From an uncultured Clostridia bacterium (lineage in GTDB: Bacteria > Bacillota > Clostridia > Lachnospirales > Lachnospiraceae), in assembly GCA_947303805.1 (NCBI GenBank), contig CAMYZE010000002.1:1-64000 (forward strand): a stretch of DNA of 64,000 bases, in the 5' to 3' direction. Position 1 is the stretch's first letter, and every line of letters starts with the position of its first letter. Of the stretch, positions 43,700 through 54,500 are shown piece after piece. The notes beneath the pieces were generated by a model. That model ran no database searches and was not told the DNA's origin. It saw only the letters and a program-made list of their open reading frames with translations. The position numbers and the translations under genes were made by a program.

Positions 43700-46600
43700 C
43701 TATGATAATTGATCTTCAATTAAATCAACAGAAACTATAGTAGTTATTCCTTTTTCCTGCATAGTTATACCATAGAGTCTATCTGCTTTTTCCATAGTTC
43801 CTCTTCTATGTGTTATAATAATAAATTGTGTTTCGTTTGTTAAGTTTTGTAAATATTCAGCAAATCTATCTACATTAGATTCATCTAATGCAGCCTCAAT
43901 TTCGTCTAAAAGACAAAATGGTGATGGTTTTAAATTTTGAATTGCAAAAAGTAAAGCAATTGCTGTTAAGGCTTTTTCACCACCAGATAATTGCATCATG
44001 TTTCCAAGTTTCTTGCCTGGTGGTTGAACTACAATTGAAACACCAGCATCCAAAACACCTTTTTCATCAATTTCAACTAATTCCAAATTTGCTTTTCCAC
44101 CGCCGAACAATTTTTTAAATACAATTTCAAATTCTTGTTTAATTTTTTTAAAGTTTTCATCAAACTGTTTGTGCATATTCTCATCAAGTTCATCGACAAT
44201 TGCAGCAATCATTTCTTCAGATTTTTTTATATCTTCATACTGAGTAGTCATTAAATCGTATCTTTCACCAACAAGTTTATACTCCTCAATTGCATTTACA
44301 TTAATAGGTCCTAATTCTTGAATTACTTTTCTTTTATCTTTAACTTTCTTTTTAATTTCATCACTTGAACCTAAGTCCTCACTAAATTTTTCTTTAGCAG
44401 TTAAATATGTAAGGGCATAATCTTCATACATTGAATTTGTAATTTCTTCAATTTTTAAATTTGCTTTTTCTAGAATTGTAGACAAACGAGAACTTTCTTG
44501 TTCTAATAAAATTTGTTCATTGGTAATTTTATCTTTAGATTCATAATATTCTTTTCTATTTGAAAGATAAGAATTCTTTAATTCATTTTTTTTATTTATA
44601 GATTCATTAGATTGTTGAATTAATAAATTAATGTCTTCTATTTCGCGTTCAAATTTATTAATGGTATCTTCTTTATTTTTTATTATATCATTTGCACTTA
44701 TATCTTCGTTTGAATGTTTATCTATTTCTTCTTTGAGTGATACTAAAGTAAGTAATAATTTATTTACATCGTCTGTAATAAATTGAGCTTTATTAGAAAT
44801 ATTTGAATACTGAAGTTTCATTTCATTAATTATATTTAAAGTGATCGTATTTTTTTTGATATTTAGAGAATTGAGATTATCCTTCATTTTTTCTATTTCA
44901 TTATAATTTTGATCGTATTCTTCAGATATACTTAATTTCTTTTGATTCAAATTATCAATAGAATTTTTTAAATTAGAAATTTTTATTACTAGTTCGTCAT
45001 ATTCTCTTTTTCTACCAATTAAATTTGCAGAATTTTTAAAAGCACCTCCAGATATTGCACCTCCTGGATTGAATAATTCTCCTTGGACAGTTACTAATTT
45101 AATTCCTGATTTGTATTTATTAAAAATTGTTTTTGCATGGTCATAATTATCGACTATAAGGCATCTTTCAAATAAATACTTTGCAAGTTTATTATAATCA
45201 CTATTATATTTAACTAAATTAACTGCTATATCTATAACGCCTAACTCTTTTTTTGCTTTTAAATAAATTTCATTGTCTTTGACCTCAAGGGCAGATAATG
45301 GTAATGTTGTAACTCTACCTAATTTATTTTCTTTAAGATAATTGATTATTTCTTTAGAAGAATCTACATTATCTGTAACAATATTTTGAATAGAATTTCC
45401 AAGGGCAACTTCAATCGCAACTTCAAAATCTTTTTGAGTTTCAAACAAATCTGCGACAACACCTTTAATTCCTTTAAATTTACTTCTATTATCAAGTATT
45501 GTTTTTACAGTGTTTAAATAACCTTCATATCTTTCTAAAAGGTTTTTTAAAGTTTCTAATCTTGTTTCTTCAGAATGAAACTCATTTTGCGCATCCATTA
45601 ATTGATTATTAACATTTTCTAAACTGTCATGATTAAATACTAATTTTTCATTAAGATTGTTAATCAAATTAACTTGATTTTTAATTTCATTTTCAACAGT
45701 TTCTAATTCATTTCTTTTTGTATTAATTACATCAGAATTTAAGTCATCAGTAAATATTTTATTATTGTTTTCCTCACTAAAAATATAATTTTCATTTTTT
45801 ACGCTTGAAATATCTTTGTTGGCTTTAGAAATACAATTATTAATCAAATTTAAATCTGTATTAAATTGGTACTCATTCTCTTCAATTTCAGAATTACTCG
45901 TGCGAATAAATTCAATTTGATTCTTTAATATACTCAATTTTGAAAGATCTTTTTCAATATTATTGATTGTTGTGTCTATTGATAAATTAATAGAATTTAT
46001 TCTCTCTATTCTACTTTGATTAGTATTTTTTTCAGAATTTATTTGTTCTTTCAGAACATTAATTTGACCTTTTAAATTTTCAGATAATGCAATCTTGTCA
46101 GTAATTATATCCTTTAATTCTGAAATCTCTAAATCAAGTTTGGTGATTTGATTTTCAATTTCATTGTATTTTTCATTAAAAGCTATCTTTTTTTCTTTAA
46201 CATGTTTTAAATCATTTTTGTTAATTTCAATATTTTTATTAGTATCTTCAATAAGCTTGGATTGCTCATCTACCTCTCTGACAAAATAATTTGATTCATA
46301 TAGCAATAAATCATCTCTTAAATTTAAATATTCTTTTGCTGCTTCAGCTTGTTTCTTTAAAGGTCCTATTTGACGTTCAATTTCATTGATTATATCAGAA
46401 ACTCTAGATAGATTTAATCTTTCTTCTTCAAGTTTTCTTTCGGCAATAATTTTCCTTCTTTTATACTTTACAATTCCAACAGCTTCATCAAATAATTCTC
46501 TTCTATCTTCTGGTTTGTTTGATAAAATCTTATCTATTTGACCTTGACCAATTATCGAATAACCCTCTTTACCTATACCTGTATCATAAAATACTTCATT

Positions 46601-46972
46601 AATATCTTTTAATCTACAATCAGAGCCATTTAATTTATACTCAGATTCTCCACTTCTATAAAGTCTTCTAGAAACTTGAATCTCGTCATATGATAGTGGT
46701 ATTTTTCTATCAGTATTATCAATAACTAAATTTACATATGCAAAACCCTGAGCCTTTCTAAGCTCAGTACCAGAAAAAATGACATCCATAGTTTCAGCAC
46801 CACGAAGTTGTTTCATGCTTCTCTCTCCAAGTACCCATCGCACTGCATCAGCTATATTAGATTTGCCACTTCCATTTGGTCCAACAATACCATTAATTCC
46901 TTTTTCAAACTTTAAGATGGTATTATTAGCAAATGATTTAAACCCATGAATTTCTATTTGTTTTAAATACAT
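43700..46972 (-). CDS. smc: Chromosome partition protein Smc, with short second arm
   Basis: ATP-driven SMC condensin subunit. 1090 residues versus about 1180-1190 usually. Walker A GPNGSGKSN at 32-40; N head to about 170; first coil to about 492; hinge about 495-655 (GVVADLF to SGGAFKNSANLIGRKRE); second coil only about 657-885; ELGPINVNAIEEY near 887; signature LSGGEKALTAIALL near 995; Walker B CLLDEIEAALDE. The missing length is almost all in the second coil. Residues 358-420 of the first coil are low-coil and Asn/Asp/Ser-rich. It lies 7 bp after rnc. Confidence 0.96.
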   Translation of the reverse strand: MYLKQIEIHGFKSFANNTILKFEKGINGIVGPNGSGKSNIADAVRWVLGERSMKQLRGAETMDVIFSGTELRKAQGFAYVNLVIDNTDRKIPLSYDEIQVSRRLYRSGESEYKLNGSDCRLKDINEVFYDTGIGKEGYSIIGQGQIDKILSNKPEDRRELFDEAVGIVKYKRRKIIAERKLEEERLNLSRVSDIINEIERQIGPLKKQAEAAKEYLNLRDDLLLYESNYFVREVDEQSKLIEDTNKNIEINKNDLKHVKEKKIAFNEKYNEIENQITKLDLEISELKDIITDKIALSENLKGQINVLKEQINSEKNTNQSRIERINSINLSIDTTINNIEKDLSKLSILKNQIEFIRTSNSEIEENEYQFNTDLNLINNCISKANKDISSVKNENYIFSEENNNKIFTDDLNSDVINTKRNELETVENEIKNQVNLINNLNEKLVFNHDSLENVNNQLMDAQNEFHSEETRLETLKNLLERYEGYLNTVKTILDNRSKFKGIKGVVADLFETQKDFEVAIEVALGNSIQNIVTDNVDSSKEIINYLKENKLGRVTTLPLSALEVKDNEIYLKAKKELGVIDIAVNLVKYNSDYNKLAKYLFERCLIVDNYDHAKTIFNKYKSGIKLVTVQGELFNPGGAISGGAFKNSANLIGRKREYDELVIKISNLKNSIDNLNQKKLSISEEYDQNYNEIEKMKDNLNSLNIKKNTITLNIINEMKLQYSNISNKAQFITDDVNKLLLTLVSLKEEIDKHSNEDISANDIIKNKEDTINKFEREIEDINLLIQQSNESINKKNELKNSYLSNRKEYYESKDKITNEQILLEQESSRLSTILEKANLKIEEITNSMYEDYALTYLTAKEKFSEDLGSSDEIKKKVKDKRKVIQELGPINVNAIEEYKLVGERYDLMTTQYEDIKKSEEMIAAIVDELDENMHKQFDENFKKIKQEFEIVFKKLFGGGKANLELVEIDEKGVLDAGVSIVVQPPGKKLGNMMQLSGGEKALTAIALLFAIQNLKPSPFCLLDEIEAALDESNVDRFAEYLQNLTNETQFIIITHRRGTMEKADRLYGITMQEKGITTIVSVDLIEDQLS

Positions 46973-46979
46973 TTATGCC

Positions 46980-47654
46980 TCAAATATTTTCTAATCCATA
47001 TTTTGCAGCTAATTGCTCAGCTTCTTTTTTTGACTTCCCTATACCTATTCCAATTTTTTTATTATCATAATAAACTGCTACTTTAAATGTTTTATTATGA
47101 TCAGGTCCAGATTCATTTATAACTTCATATTTCAATATTATATTATCTTTATTTGCTTTTTCTTGTAAAATGGATTTAAAGTCATTATTAGTTTTATGTA
47201 AATTTTCGTCAGTCAAGATATATGAGTAAATAAATTTTTTGGCATTAATTATTCCACCGTCTAGATAAATAGCCCCAATTAACGCTTCAATAGAATCGCA
47301 CATTGTGCTATTATTATTCATTAAATTTAACCTATTTTCCCCTTTGCCAATTAATAAATATTCATATAACTTTAAATCTTTAGCAATTCTTGATAAGCTT
47401 TCTTCGCACACAAGTAATGCCCTTAATTTAGTCAGCTCACCTTCGCTATAGTCTAAATACAAATTATATAAAAAATCAGAGCTGATTAATTCTAGTACTG
47501 CATCACCCAAAAATTCCAGTCTCTGATTGGTGTTACATTTTTTAATATTATTTTCATTGGCGTATGAGGCATGAGTTAAAGACAATAATAATAATTCTTT
47601 ATTTAAAAAATTATATTTAATTATTGATTCAAGTTCATTAAAATTTTTAAACAT
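46980..47654 (-). CDS. rnc: Ribonuclease III
   Basis: Cuts double-stranded RNA in rRNA and mRNA processing. 224 residues. Signature RLEFLGDAVLELISSDFLY near 45-63 with catalytic acidic residues; second acidic site DSIEALIGAIYLDGG near 118-132. The C-terminal double-stranded RNA binding domain starts near 153 and ends KKEAEQLAAKYGLENI. It overlaps acpP by 8 bp. Confidence 0.97.
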   Translation of the reverse strand: MFKNFNELESIIKYNFLNKELLLLSLTHASYANENNIKKCNTNQRLEFLGDAVLELISSDFLYNLYLDYSEGELTKLRALLVCEESLSRIAKDLKLYEYLLIGKGENRLNLMNNNSTMCDSIEALIGAIYLDGGIINAKKFIYSYILTDENLHKTNNDFKSILQEKANKDNIILKYEVINESGPDHNKTFKVAVYYDNKKIGIGIGKSKKEAEQLAAKYGLENI

Positions 47655-47871
47655 TATTTACACTATCTAAAGCATCTTTAACTGTTTTGATGTTAATTAA
47701 TTTATCATTATCAATTTTTATATTTAAAGCTTCTTCAATTTCCATTACAACTTGAAAAAGATCAATAGAATCTAAATGTAAATCATTTTTAAAATCTGAG
47801 TTAAGATCTAATTTATCAATATCTATATTTGCATGTTTTGCAATAATTTCTTTAACTTTATCCGCATTCAT
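47647..47871 (-). CDS. acpP: Acyl carrier protein
   Basis: Small acidic carrier of fatty acyl chains. 74 residues. Phosphopantetheine serine is in LHLDSIDLFQ (S35 region), with I instead of the commoner L after DS. Sits between plsX and rnc; fabD and fabG, often in this cluster, are absent. Confidence 0.95.
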   Translation of the reverse strand: MNADKVKEIIAKHANIDIDKLDLNSDFKNDLHLDSIDLFQVVMEIEEALNIKIDNDKLINIKTVKDALDSVNNV

Positions 47872-47874
47872 ACT

Positions 47875-48873
47875 TTACCTCTCAAATGAATTTTTAATAG
47901 TCTTGATGAAATTTTTATTTATTAATGTTTTGACTTGTGAAATAGTCGATAAATATTCACCAAATTGTGAATTCCCATGACATTTTACAATTAAATAATT
48001 TGTCCCAAGAATTGGAGCTCCACCATATACTTTTGCATCATACTTGAGTAAAATGTTTTTTAATGCAGGTTTAATAATTAATCCACCTATTTTTGTAAAA
48101 ATGGAACTCATAATTTGTTCTTTTATTAATTCAAAAATTAATTTGGCAGTTCCTTCGTATGTTTTTAAAAATACATTACCTGCAAATCCATCTGTTATTA
48201 AAATATCACATATTCCTCTAGTCAAATCTCTAGCTTCAACATTACCAATAAAATTTAATTCATTATTATTACGAATGAGCTTATAAGTAGCTAAGGTGAG
48301 GTTATTTCCTTTATTTTCTTCCGTTCCTACACTCAATAATCCAATGCTTGGATTATCTTTATTAAACATAAGCTTATAATATGAATTAGCTAATATTGCA
48401 TACTGATATAACCATTCTGGTTTACTGTCTACATTGCATCCACTATCTACCAATAACATAGGTGTATTGTTGGTTGGTACAATTGCTCCAAGAACAGGTC
48501 TATCAACTCCATTTATTGGTTTTAATATAAACTGTGCGATTGCAACTAAGGCACCTGTACTGCCGGCAGATATAAAAGCATCAATTTTTCCTTCACACAA
48601 ATATTTACTTGCTTTTACAATTGAAGAATTTGTTTTTGTTCTAATTGAAATAACAGGATGATCATTCATTTCAATCTTGTCTTTGGCATCAGAAATTATA
48701 TAGTTAAGATTCGATATTTTAAATTTAGATATCTCATCTTTAATTATATCCTCATCACCAAAAATGATAAATTCAACATCATTATATTTTTTAGAATACT
48801 CAACAATAGCTTTAATTACTTCAAATTCGCCATTATCTCCACCGGATGCATCAATGCCAATTTTTATCATCAA
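47875..48873 (-). CDS. plsX: Phosphate acyltransferase PlsX
   Basis: Makes acyl-phosphate from acyl-ACP for phospholipid synthesis. 332 residues. Begins IGIDASGGDNGEFEVIKAI; contains SAGSTGALVAIA near 104-115, and YGGAPILGTNYLIVKCHGNS near 285-304. It lies 1 bp after rpmF and 3 bp before acpP. No fapR-like gene is present. Confidence 0.96.
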   Translation of the reverse strand: MMIKIGIDASGGDNGEFEVIKAIVEYSKKYNDVEFIIFGDEDIIKDEISKFKISNLNYIISDAKDKIEMNDHPVISIRTKTNSSIVKASKYLCEGKIDAFISAGSTGALVAIAQFILKPINGVDRPVLGAIVPTNNTPMLLVDSGCNVDSKPEWLYQYAILANSYYKLMFNKDNPSIGLLSVGTEENKGNNLTLATYKLIRNNNELNFIGNVEARDLTRGICDILITDGFAGNVFLKTYEGTAKLIFELIKEQIMSSIFTKIGGLIIKPALKNILLKYDAKVYGGAPILGTNYLIVKCHGNSQFGEYLSTISQVKTLINKNFIKTIKNSFER

Positions 48874-48874
48874 A

Positions 48875-49066
48875 TTACTTTGCCTCTACAGATTGTTCAA
48901 TTATAGTTTCTTTATTATAAGAACCACAGTTTTTACAAACTCTATGAGGCATTGTTAAAGCGCCACATTTAGAACATTTTATTAAATTTACAGTACCCAT
49001 CTTCCAATTTGCTCTTCTTTTATTTTTACGAGCCTTAGAAGTCCTATTTTTTGGACATATAGACAT
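48875..49066 (-). CDS. rpmF: 50S ribosomal protein L32
   Basis: 63 residues. Start MSICPKNRTSKARKNKRRAN. Zinc-binding form with CSKC and CKNC pairs near residues 32-35 and 45-48 (IKCSKCGALTMPHRVCKNCG). The position before plsX is standard in bacteria. Confidence 0.95.
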   Translation of the reverse strand: MSICPKNRTSKARKNKRRANWKMGTVNLIKCSKCGALTMPHRVCKNCGSYNKETIIEQSVEAK

Positions 49067-49077
49067 AATTTTCTCCT

Positions 49078-50016
49078 TTAATTACCCATTTGTTTTGCAA
49101 CCTCAGCTGCAAAATCTTCTTGTTTCTTTTCAATTCCTTCACCAGTTTCAAATCTAACAAACTTAGTGATCTTTATATTTGCATTATTTTCTTTTCCAAC
49201 GGTTTGTACATATTGTTCAATGGTTTGTTTTCCATCTTCTGCCATAATATATACTTGATTGTTTAAGCAGACTTCTTTTAATTCTTTATTAAGTCCACCT
49301 TCAACAACTTTTTGTAAAATAGCATCAGGCTTTCCAGCATTTTTCGGATCATTTTTTGCTTTTTCTAATAGTATTTCTCTTTCTTTGTTTTTATAATCTT
49401 CATCTATTTCAGATTCGCTAACATATTTTGGTTTCATTGACGCAACTTGCATTGCAATATGTTTTGTCATTTCTTTAATTGCATCATTAACAACGGAACT
49501 CTCAACCGCAACAAGAACACCAATTTTGCCACCAGCATGAACATAATCAAAGACTAATCCGTTTGGGCTTGATACTTTTTCAAATCTTCTTATAGATAAA
49601 TTTTCACCAATTACTGAAATTTGTGAAGATAATTCGTCTTTTACAGTTTTTGAATTATCGAATTTCCATTTTTCATTTAAAAAGTCATCTAGATTTTTAG
49701 AATTAGAATCAATAGCTTGTTCGGCAACTTGAGAAACATATGCTCTAAATTTTTCATTTTTAGAGACAAAATCAGTTTCGGAATTGACTTCTACAACTAC
49801 TCCATTTTTTAAATCTTTAGATATCATTGTAAAAGAAACACCTTCTGCAGTTATACGACCAGCCTTTTTTTGTGCACCAGCGAGTCCCTTTTTACGAAGA
49901 AACTCAATAGCAGCATCAATATCTCCATTAGATGACTCTAATGCTTTTTTACAATCTAGCATTCCGCAACCAGTCATTTCTCTTAAATCTTTAACCATCT
50001 GTGCTGTTATAGCCAT
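49078..50016 (-). CDS. tsf: Elongation factor Ts
   Basis: Nucleotide exchange factor for EF-Tu. 312 residues. Conserved N-terminal UBA part LREMTGCGMLDCKKALESS near 10-28 and VEVNSETDFVSKNEKF near 74-89. 9 bp after rpsB. Confidence 0.98.
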   Translation of the reverse strand: MAITAQMVKDLREMTGCGMLDCKKALESSNGDIDAAIEFLRKKGLAGAQKKAGRITAEGVSFTMISKDLKNGVVVEVNSETDFVSKNEKFRAYVSQVAEQAIDSNSKNLDDFLNEKWKFDNSKTVKDELSSQISVIGENLSIRRFEKVSSPNGLVFDYVHAGGKIGVLVAVESSVVNDAIKEMTKHIAMQVASMKPKYVSESEIDEDYKNKEREILLEKAKNDPKNAGKPDAILQKVVEGGLNKELKEVCLNNQVYIMAEDGKQTIEQYVQTVGKENNANIKITKFVRFETGEGIEKKQEDFAAEVAKQMGN

Positions 50017-50025
50017 ACTTTCCTC

Positions 50026-50778
50026 CTAATCGCTTAATGCTTCTTCCATAGAAACATCATTGTTATCATTGTCATCAGAACTTTCAACTAATACTTCGCC
50101 TTGTTTAGCTTCAATTACAGCATCTGCCATTTTAGCAACTATAAGTTTTACAGCACGTATAGCATCATCATTACCAGGAATTATATAATCTAATTCATCT
50201 GGATCAGCATTTGTGTCAGCAATGCCAATGACAGTTATTCCTAATTTTCTTGCTTCAGCAACACAAAGTTTTTCTTTTTTAGGATCAACAACAAAAACAC
50301 AATTAGGTAATTTCTTCATATCACGAATTCCACCTAAATTTGCTTCTAACTTGTCATGTTCTTTTTTTAATAATGATACTTCTTTTTTAGGAAGTTTTTC
50401 AAATGTGCCGTCATTTTCCATTCTTTCTAAATCTTTTAATCGTTTAATTCTTGATTCAATAGTTTTAAAGTTTGTAAGCATGCCACCAAGCCATCTTATA
50501 TCAACATAGAACTCACCACATCTCAATGCTTCTTCTTTAATTGCTTCTTGTGCTTGTCTTTTTGTTCCAACAAAAAGTACAGTGCCTCCATCTTTAACAA
50601 TTTTTGATAAGGCATTATAAGCTTCATCAACCTTTCCTACAGATTTTTGTAAATCAATAATGTGAATACCGTTACGAGCGGTAAAGATATATGGAGCCAT
50701 CTTAGGGTTCCAACGTCTGGTCTGATGACCAAAATGAACTCCAGCTTCTAAAAGCTGTTTCATAGAAATTGCACTCAT
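50026..50778 (-). CDS. rpsB: 30S ribosomal protein S2
   Basis: 250 residues. [19 protein letters not shown] near 10-28, [27 protein letters not shown] and [13 protein letters not shown] strong AGGAGG precedes the ATG. It is the first gene of a ~19-kb minus-strand unit. Confidence 0.98.
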   Translation of the reverse strand: MSAISMKQLLEAGVHFGHQTRRWNPKMAPYIFTARNGIHIIDLQKSVGKVDEAYNALSKIVKDGGTVLFVGTKRQAQEAIKEEALRCGEFYVDIRWLGGMLTNFKTIESRIKRLKDLERMENDGTFEKLPKKEVSLLKKEHDKLEANLGGIRDMKKLPNCVFVVDPKKEKLCVAEARKLGITVIGIADTNADPDELDYIIPGNDDAIRAVKLIVAKMADAVIEAKQGEVLVESSDDNDNNDVSMEEALSD

Positions 50779-50805
50779 TAAATTTTCCTCCTAGTTTTTT
50801 CTAAT

Positions 50806-50858
50806 GTTTATTTTTATAGCTAACCTTTCGGCACCAGGGCTATAAATTTTCAATAAAC
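50806..50858 (-). ncRNA. Structured rpsB mRNA leader
   Basis: In the minus-strand leader, GTTTATT (50858-50852) pairs with AATAAAC (50812-50806), and inside it TTATAGC (50845-50839) pairs with GCTATAA (50820-50814); a 3-bp CCT/AGG may close the tip with GGTGCCGAA as loop. Two stacked 7-bp stems before a ribosomal protein gene suggest autogenous control. I do not recognise a named family. Confidence 0.5.
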
Positions 50859-50881
50859 ACGATATTTAAAAATGCTATAAT

Positions 50882-50910
50882 ATAATATCATATTATTTAA
50901 TAAAAATCAA
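50882..50910 (-). promoter_or_regulatory. SigA promoter of the rpsB unit
   Basis: Minus strand TTGATT (50905-50910), 17-nt spacer, TATTAT (50882-50887). Start of RNA expected near 50875, about 97 nt before the rpsB ATG. Confidence 0.7.
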
Positions 50911-50911
50911 T

Positions 50912-50940
50912 AAAAAAGGCTAAAATGTTGAATTTCAGCC
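50912..50940 (-). terminator. Terminator after the SGNH-type gene
   Basis: Minus-strand GGCTGAAAT and ATTTTAGCC form a 9-bp stem (one G-U pair) with a 5-nt loop, followed by a TTTTTTA run. The stop codon of the SGNH-type gene (50935-50937) lies in the stem. It separates the unit starting at 63.3 kb from the rpsB unit. Confidence 0.85.
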
Positions 50941-51597
50941 ATTATTTGATGTTTCTACTATTAACATTGCATTTATTAACCTTTTATATAGTTCATCATA
51001 AAACAATGAATTATAATGAATGTAATCTTCAGAAATGTACATAGGATTTTCAAGATCTTTCACGTCAATATAATAAGCATTATAATACTCTGAGCATAAT
51101 TGTCGTATTATTAAATCATATTCAATAGCGGAGAATCTTCTAATATTATAAGTATTAGAAAAATATTTCAAGTAACTGTGTAAATAAACATTTTTTTTAT
51201 TTATTACTGCTATATTTAGCAAGCTTCGCATTACATATTCAAACCTATAAGGTGGTGTTTCCATATATTGATCATTTACACCAATCGAAATTAAAACATT
51301 TTTTTCTTTTTGATTTAATGCCTCAGCCATAATAACTTTGTTTTGGTCAATAGTTTGTCCAGCACGTGCATACCCGACTATTAATAAATCTTTATTACTT
51401 TCTAAATCACAAAACTTGCCAGCAAAAGAATCTCCAGTAACTACTATTGAACTATCATTTAAAACAATAGGTCCGCTCTTTGGAACATAATTATAATAAG
51501 GCGTGTTGGCAATACATAAACTATTAACGAAAAATATATAAGTTAAAAATAAGATTAAAATTAAACTATTTTTCAATTCCAATTTTAACTTTTTCAT
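50935..51597 (-). CDS. Secreted SGNH/GDSL-hydrolase-like protein
   Basis: 220 residues from the ATG at 51597 (MKKLKLELKN), giving a signal peptide to about residue 30. SGNH blocks: GDSF with S57 (block I), GVND with N108 (block III) and DYIH with D191/H194 (block V). The block II glycine is less clear (G80). Likely an extracellular esterase, for example on wall or capsule acyl groups; substrate unknown. The frame extends to 51627, but this would spoil the signal peptide; the 32-bp overlap with ileS is kept with the shorter start. Confidence 0.75.
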   Translation of the reverse strand: MKKLKLELKNSLILILFLTYIFFVNSLCIANTPYYNYVPKSGPIVLNDSSIVVTGDSFAGKFCDLESNKDLLIVGYARAGQTIDQNKVIMAEALNQKEKNVLISIGVNDQYMETPPYRFEYVMRSLLNIAVINKKNVYLHSYLKYFSNTYNIRRFSAIEYDLIIRQLCSEYYNAYYIDVKDLENPMYISEDYIHYNSLFYDELYKRLINAMLIVETSNNG

Positions 51598-54500
51598 CGT
51601 TAATATCCCACTCTTTTGACAAAGCATTATTACTACAAGTACTAATCATTACATCTTTAGCCATAATGTCTTTTAAAAGTAAAGCTTTATGATGTAATAC
51701 AATATCTTCAATTTTTTCATTTCCATAGATATATACATTGATCTTATCCATTACATCAAACTCATTGTCTTTTCTCATAGTTTGAATTTTAGATATAATT
51801 TCTCTAATATAGCCTTCTTCAATTAGTTCTTTATCTAAAGAAACATCCATAACAACTGTAGCTTGTCCATCAATGGCAGTAATATAACCTTCTTTTTTTG
51901 ATGCTTCAATAATTAAATCATCTTCAGTTAATACAATTTGATTACCATTAATATCAAATGTTAAATTACCATCTTTTTTCAAATTAGAATAAGCATTTGT
52001 TCCATTAATAGACATTAAATAATTTTTAATATCATTTAACAGTTTGCCATATTTAGGTCCTAAAGTTTTTAATTGTGGTTTAAATACATAAGATGTATAT
52101 TCACTTAAATCTTCTTTAAACTCTACATTTTTTATATTTAATTCCGATGCAATAATATCGATATAATATTCATCTAATAAAACAGGTGACTTTGCAAGCA
52201 TTTTTCTTAATGGTTGTCTATTTTTAATCTTAGCTTCATTGCGTGCAGCTCTGCCAAGTTCAACAAGAGTAATCGCCATTTCCATTTCTTCTTCTAACTT
52301 AGTATCAATTAATTTATCATCATAAACAGGGTAATCACATAAATGAACTGATTTATTTTCAGTTTTTTCAACTGATAATACCAAATTTAAATATATCTCG
52401 TCGCTAATAAATGGCACATAAGGAGCAATCAGTTTTGAAAACTCAACTAAAACTTTATATAATGTAGCATAAGCATTAATCTTATCTTGTTCCATTCCAG
52501 ATGCCCAAAATCTTTCTCTATTTCTTCTTATATACCAGTTTGATAATTGGTCTACAAATTTAAAAATTACTTGTGTCGATTCTGTTATTTTAAAATTTAA
52601 TAAATCTTCAGTAACTTCTTTAACTGTTAAATTAAGTTTGGAAAGCAGCCACTTATCCATCTTATTTAATGACTTTTCATCTAATTTATGAACTTTAGGA
52701 TCGAAATTATCAATATTAGCATACAGTACAAAAAAAGCATATGCATTATGCAATGTTCCTAAAAACTTACTTTGGCCTTCTAAAACAGATTTTTCAGAAA
52801 ATCTTTTTGGCAGCCAAGGAGCTGAATTAGAATAGAAAAACCATCTTATGCTATCAGCACCATATTTTTCTAAAGCTTCCATTGGCTCTACTGCATTACC
52901 TTTACTTTTTGACATTTTGCTACCATGTTCGTCTTGTACATGGCCGAGTACCAAACAATTTTTGAAACAAGACTTACCAAATAACAATGTTGATTCTGCA
53001 AGTAAAGAGTAAAACCATCCTCTTGTCTGATCTACAGCTTCACTAATAAATGTTGCAGGAAATTGTTCTTCAAATAATTCTTTATTCTCAAATGGATAAT
53101 GATGTTGTGCATAAGGCATAGCTCCAGAATCAAACCAACAATCTATTACTTCTTTTACTCTAGACATAGGCTTCCCACAGTGTGGACATTTAATATGTAC
53201 ATCATCAATATATGGTCTATGCAATTCAATCTCATCGATTTGTTCAATAGACTTACTTTTTAATTCTTTAATACTACCAATAGCTTCCCTATTGCCACAT
53301 TCCTCACACTCCCATATATTTAATGGTGTGCCCCAATATCTATTTCTCGAAATTCCCCAATCTTGAACATTTTCTAACCAATCTCCAAATCTTCCTTTAC
53401 CTATATTTTCTGGAACCCAATTTATAGAATTGTTATTTTCAATTAAAGCATTCTTTACATCTGTCATTTTTATAAACCAAGTTTCTCTAGCATAATAAAT
53501 TAATGGTGTATCACATCTCCAACAATGTGGATAAGCATGTTCGATTATCGGTGAATCAAATAAAAGATTTCTATCTTTTAAATTCTTAAGAACCAATGGG
53601 TCTGTTTCTTGAACTGATTTTCCTGCAAATTCAGTCTCTGATGTCATTAATCCTTTTGTATCAACAAATTGAACAAAACCGATACCATTTTTTTGGCAAA
53701 CTCTATTATCATCTTCACCAAAAGCTGGAGCAATATGAACTATACCTGTACCATTTTCAGATGTAACATATGTATCAGCGACAACTTCAAAAGCTTTTTT
53801 CTTTTGCTTATTGATAATATCAATAGCATATGGATAAAGTGGTTCATATTTAATTCCGACTAGCTCATTACCTTTAAATGTATTTAAAATTTCATATTTA
53901 CTTACACCTTCTTCTACTTTAATACATGATAATACTGAATCAACTAATTCTTTTGCCAATATATATGTATACCCATCAACACATTTAATTTTAACATAGT
54001 CATAATCAGGATTAACACACAGACCTAAATTTGAAGGCAAAGTCCAAGGAGTGGTTGTCCAAGCGAGAAAATATTCATTCTTATCTTTAAGTTTAAATCT
54101 CACAACTGCAGTTTTAGTTTTGATATCTCTATAACCTTGTGCAACTTCATGACTAGATAATGGTGTCCCACATCTTGGACAATAAGGTACAATTTTAAAA
54201 CTTTTATATAATAAACCTTTATCAAATAAAGTTTTTAAAGCCCACCACTCAGATTCTATATAATCATTATAGTAAGTAACATATGGATTTTCCATATCAG
54301 CATTAAAAGCAACTTTATATGAGAAATCTTCCCACATTCCTTTATACTTCCATACATTTTCTTTACATTTTTCAATAAATGGTGCTATACCATAACTTTC
54401 AATTTGTTCTTTTCCATTTATACCAAGCATTTTTTCCACTTCAAGTTCGACTGGAAGACCATGAGTGTCCCAACCCGCCTTACGAGGGACATAAGCACCT

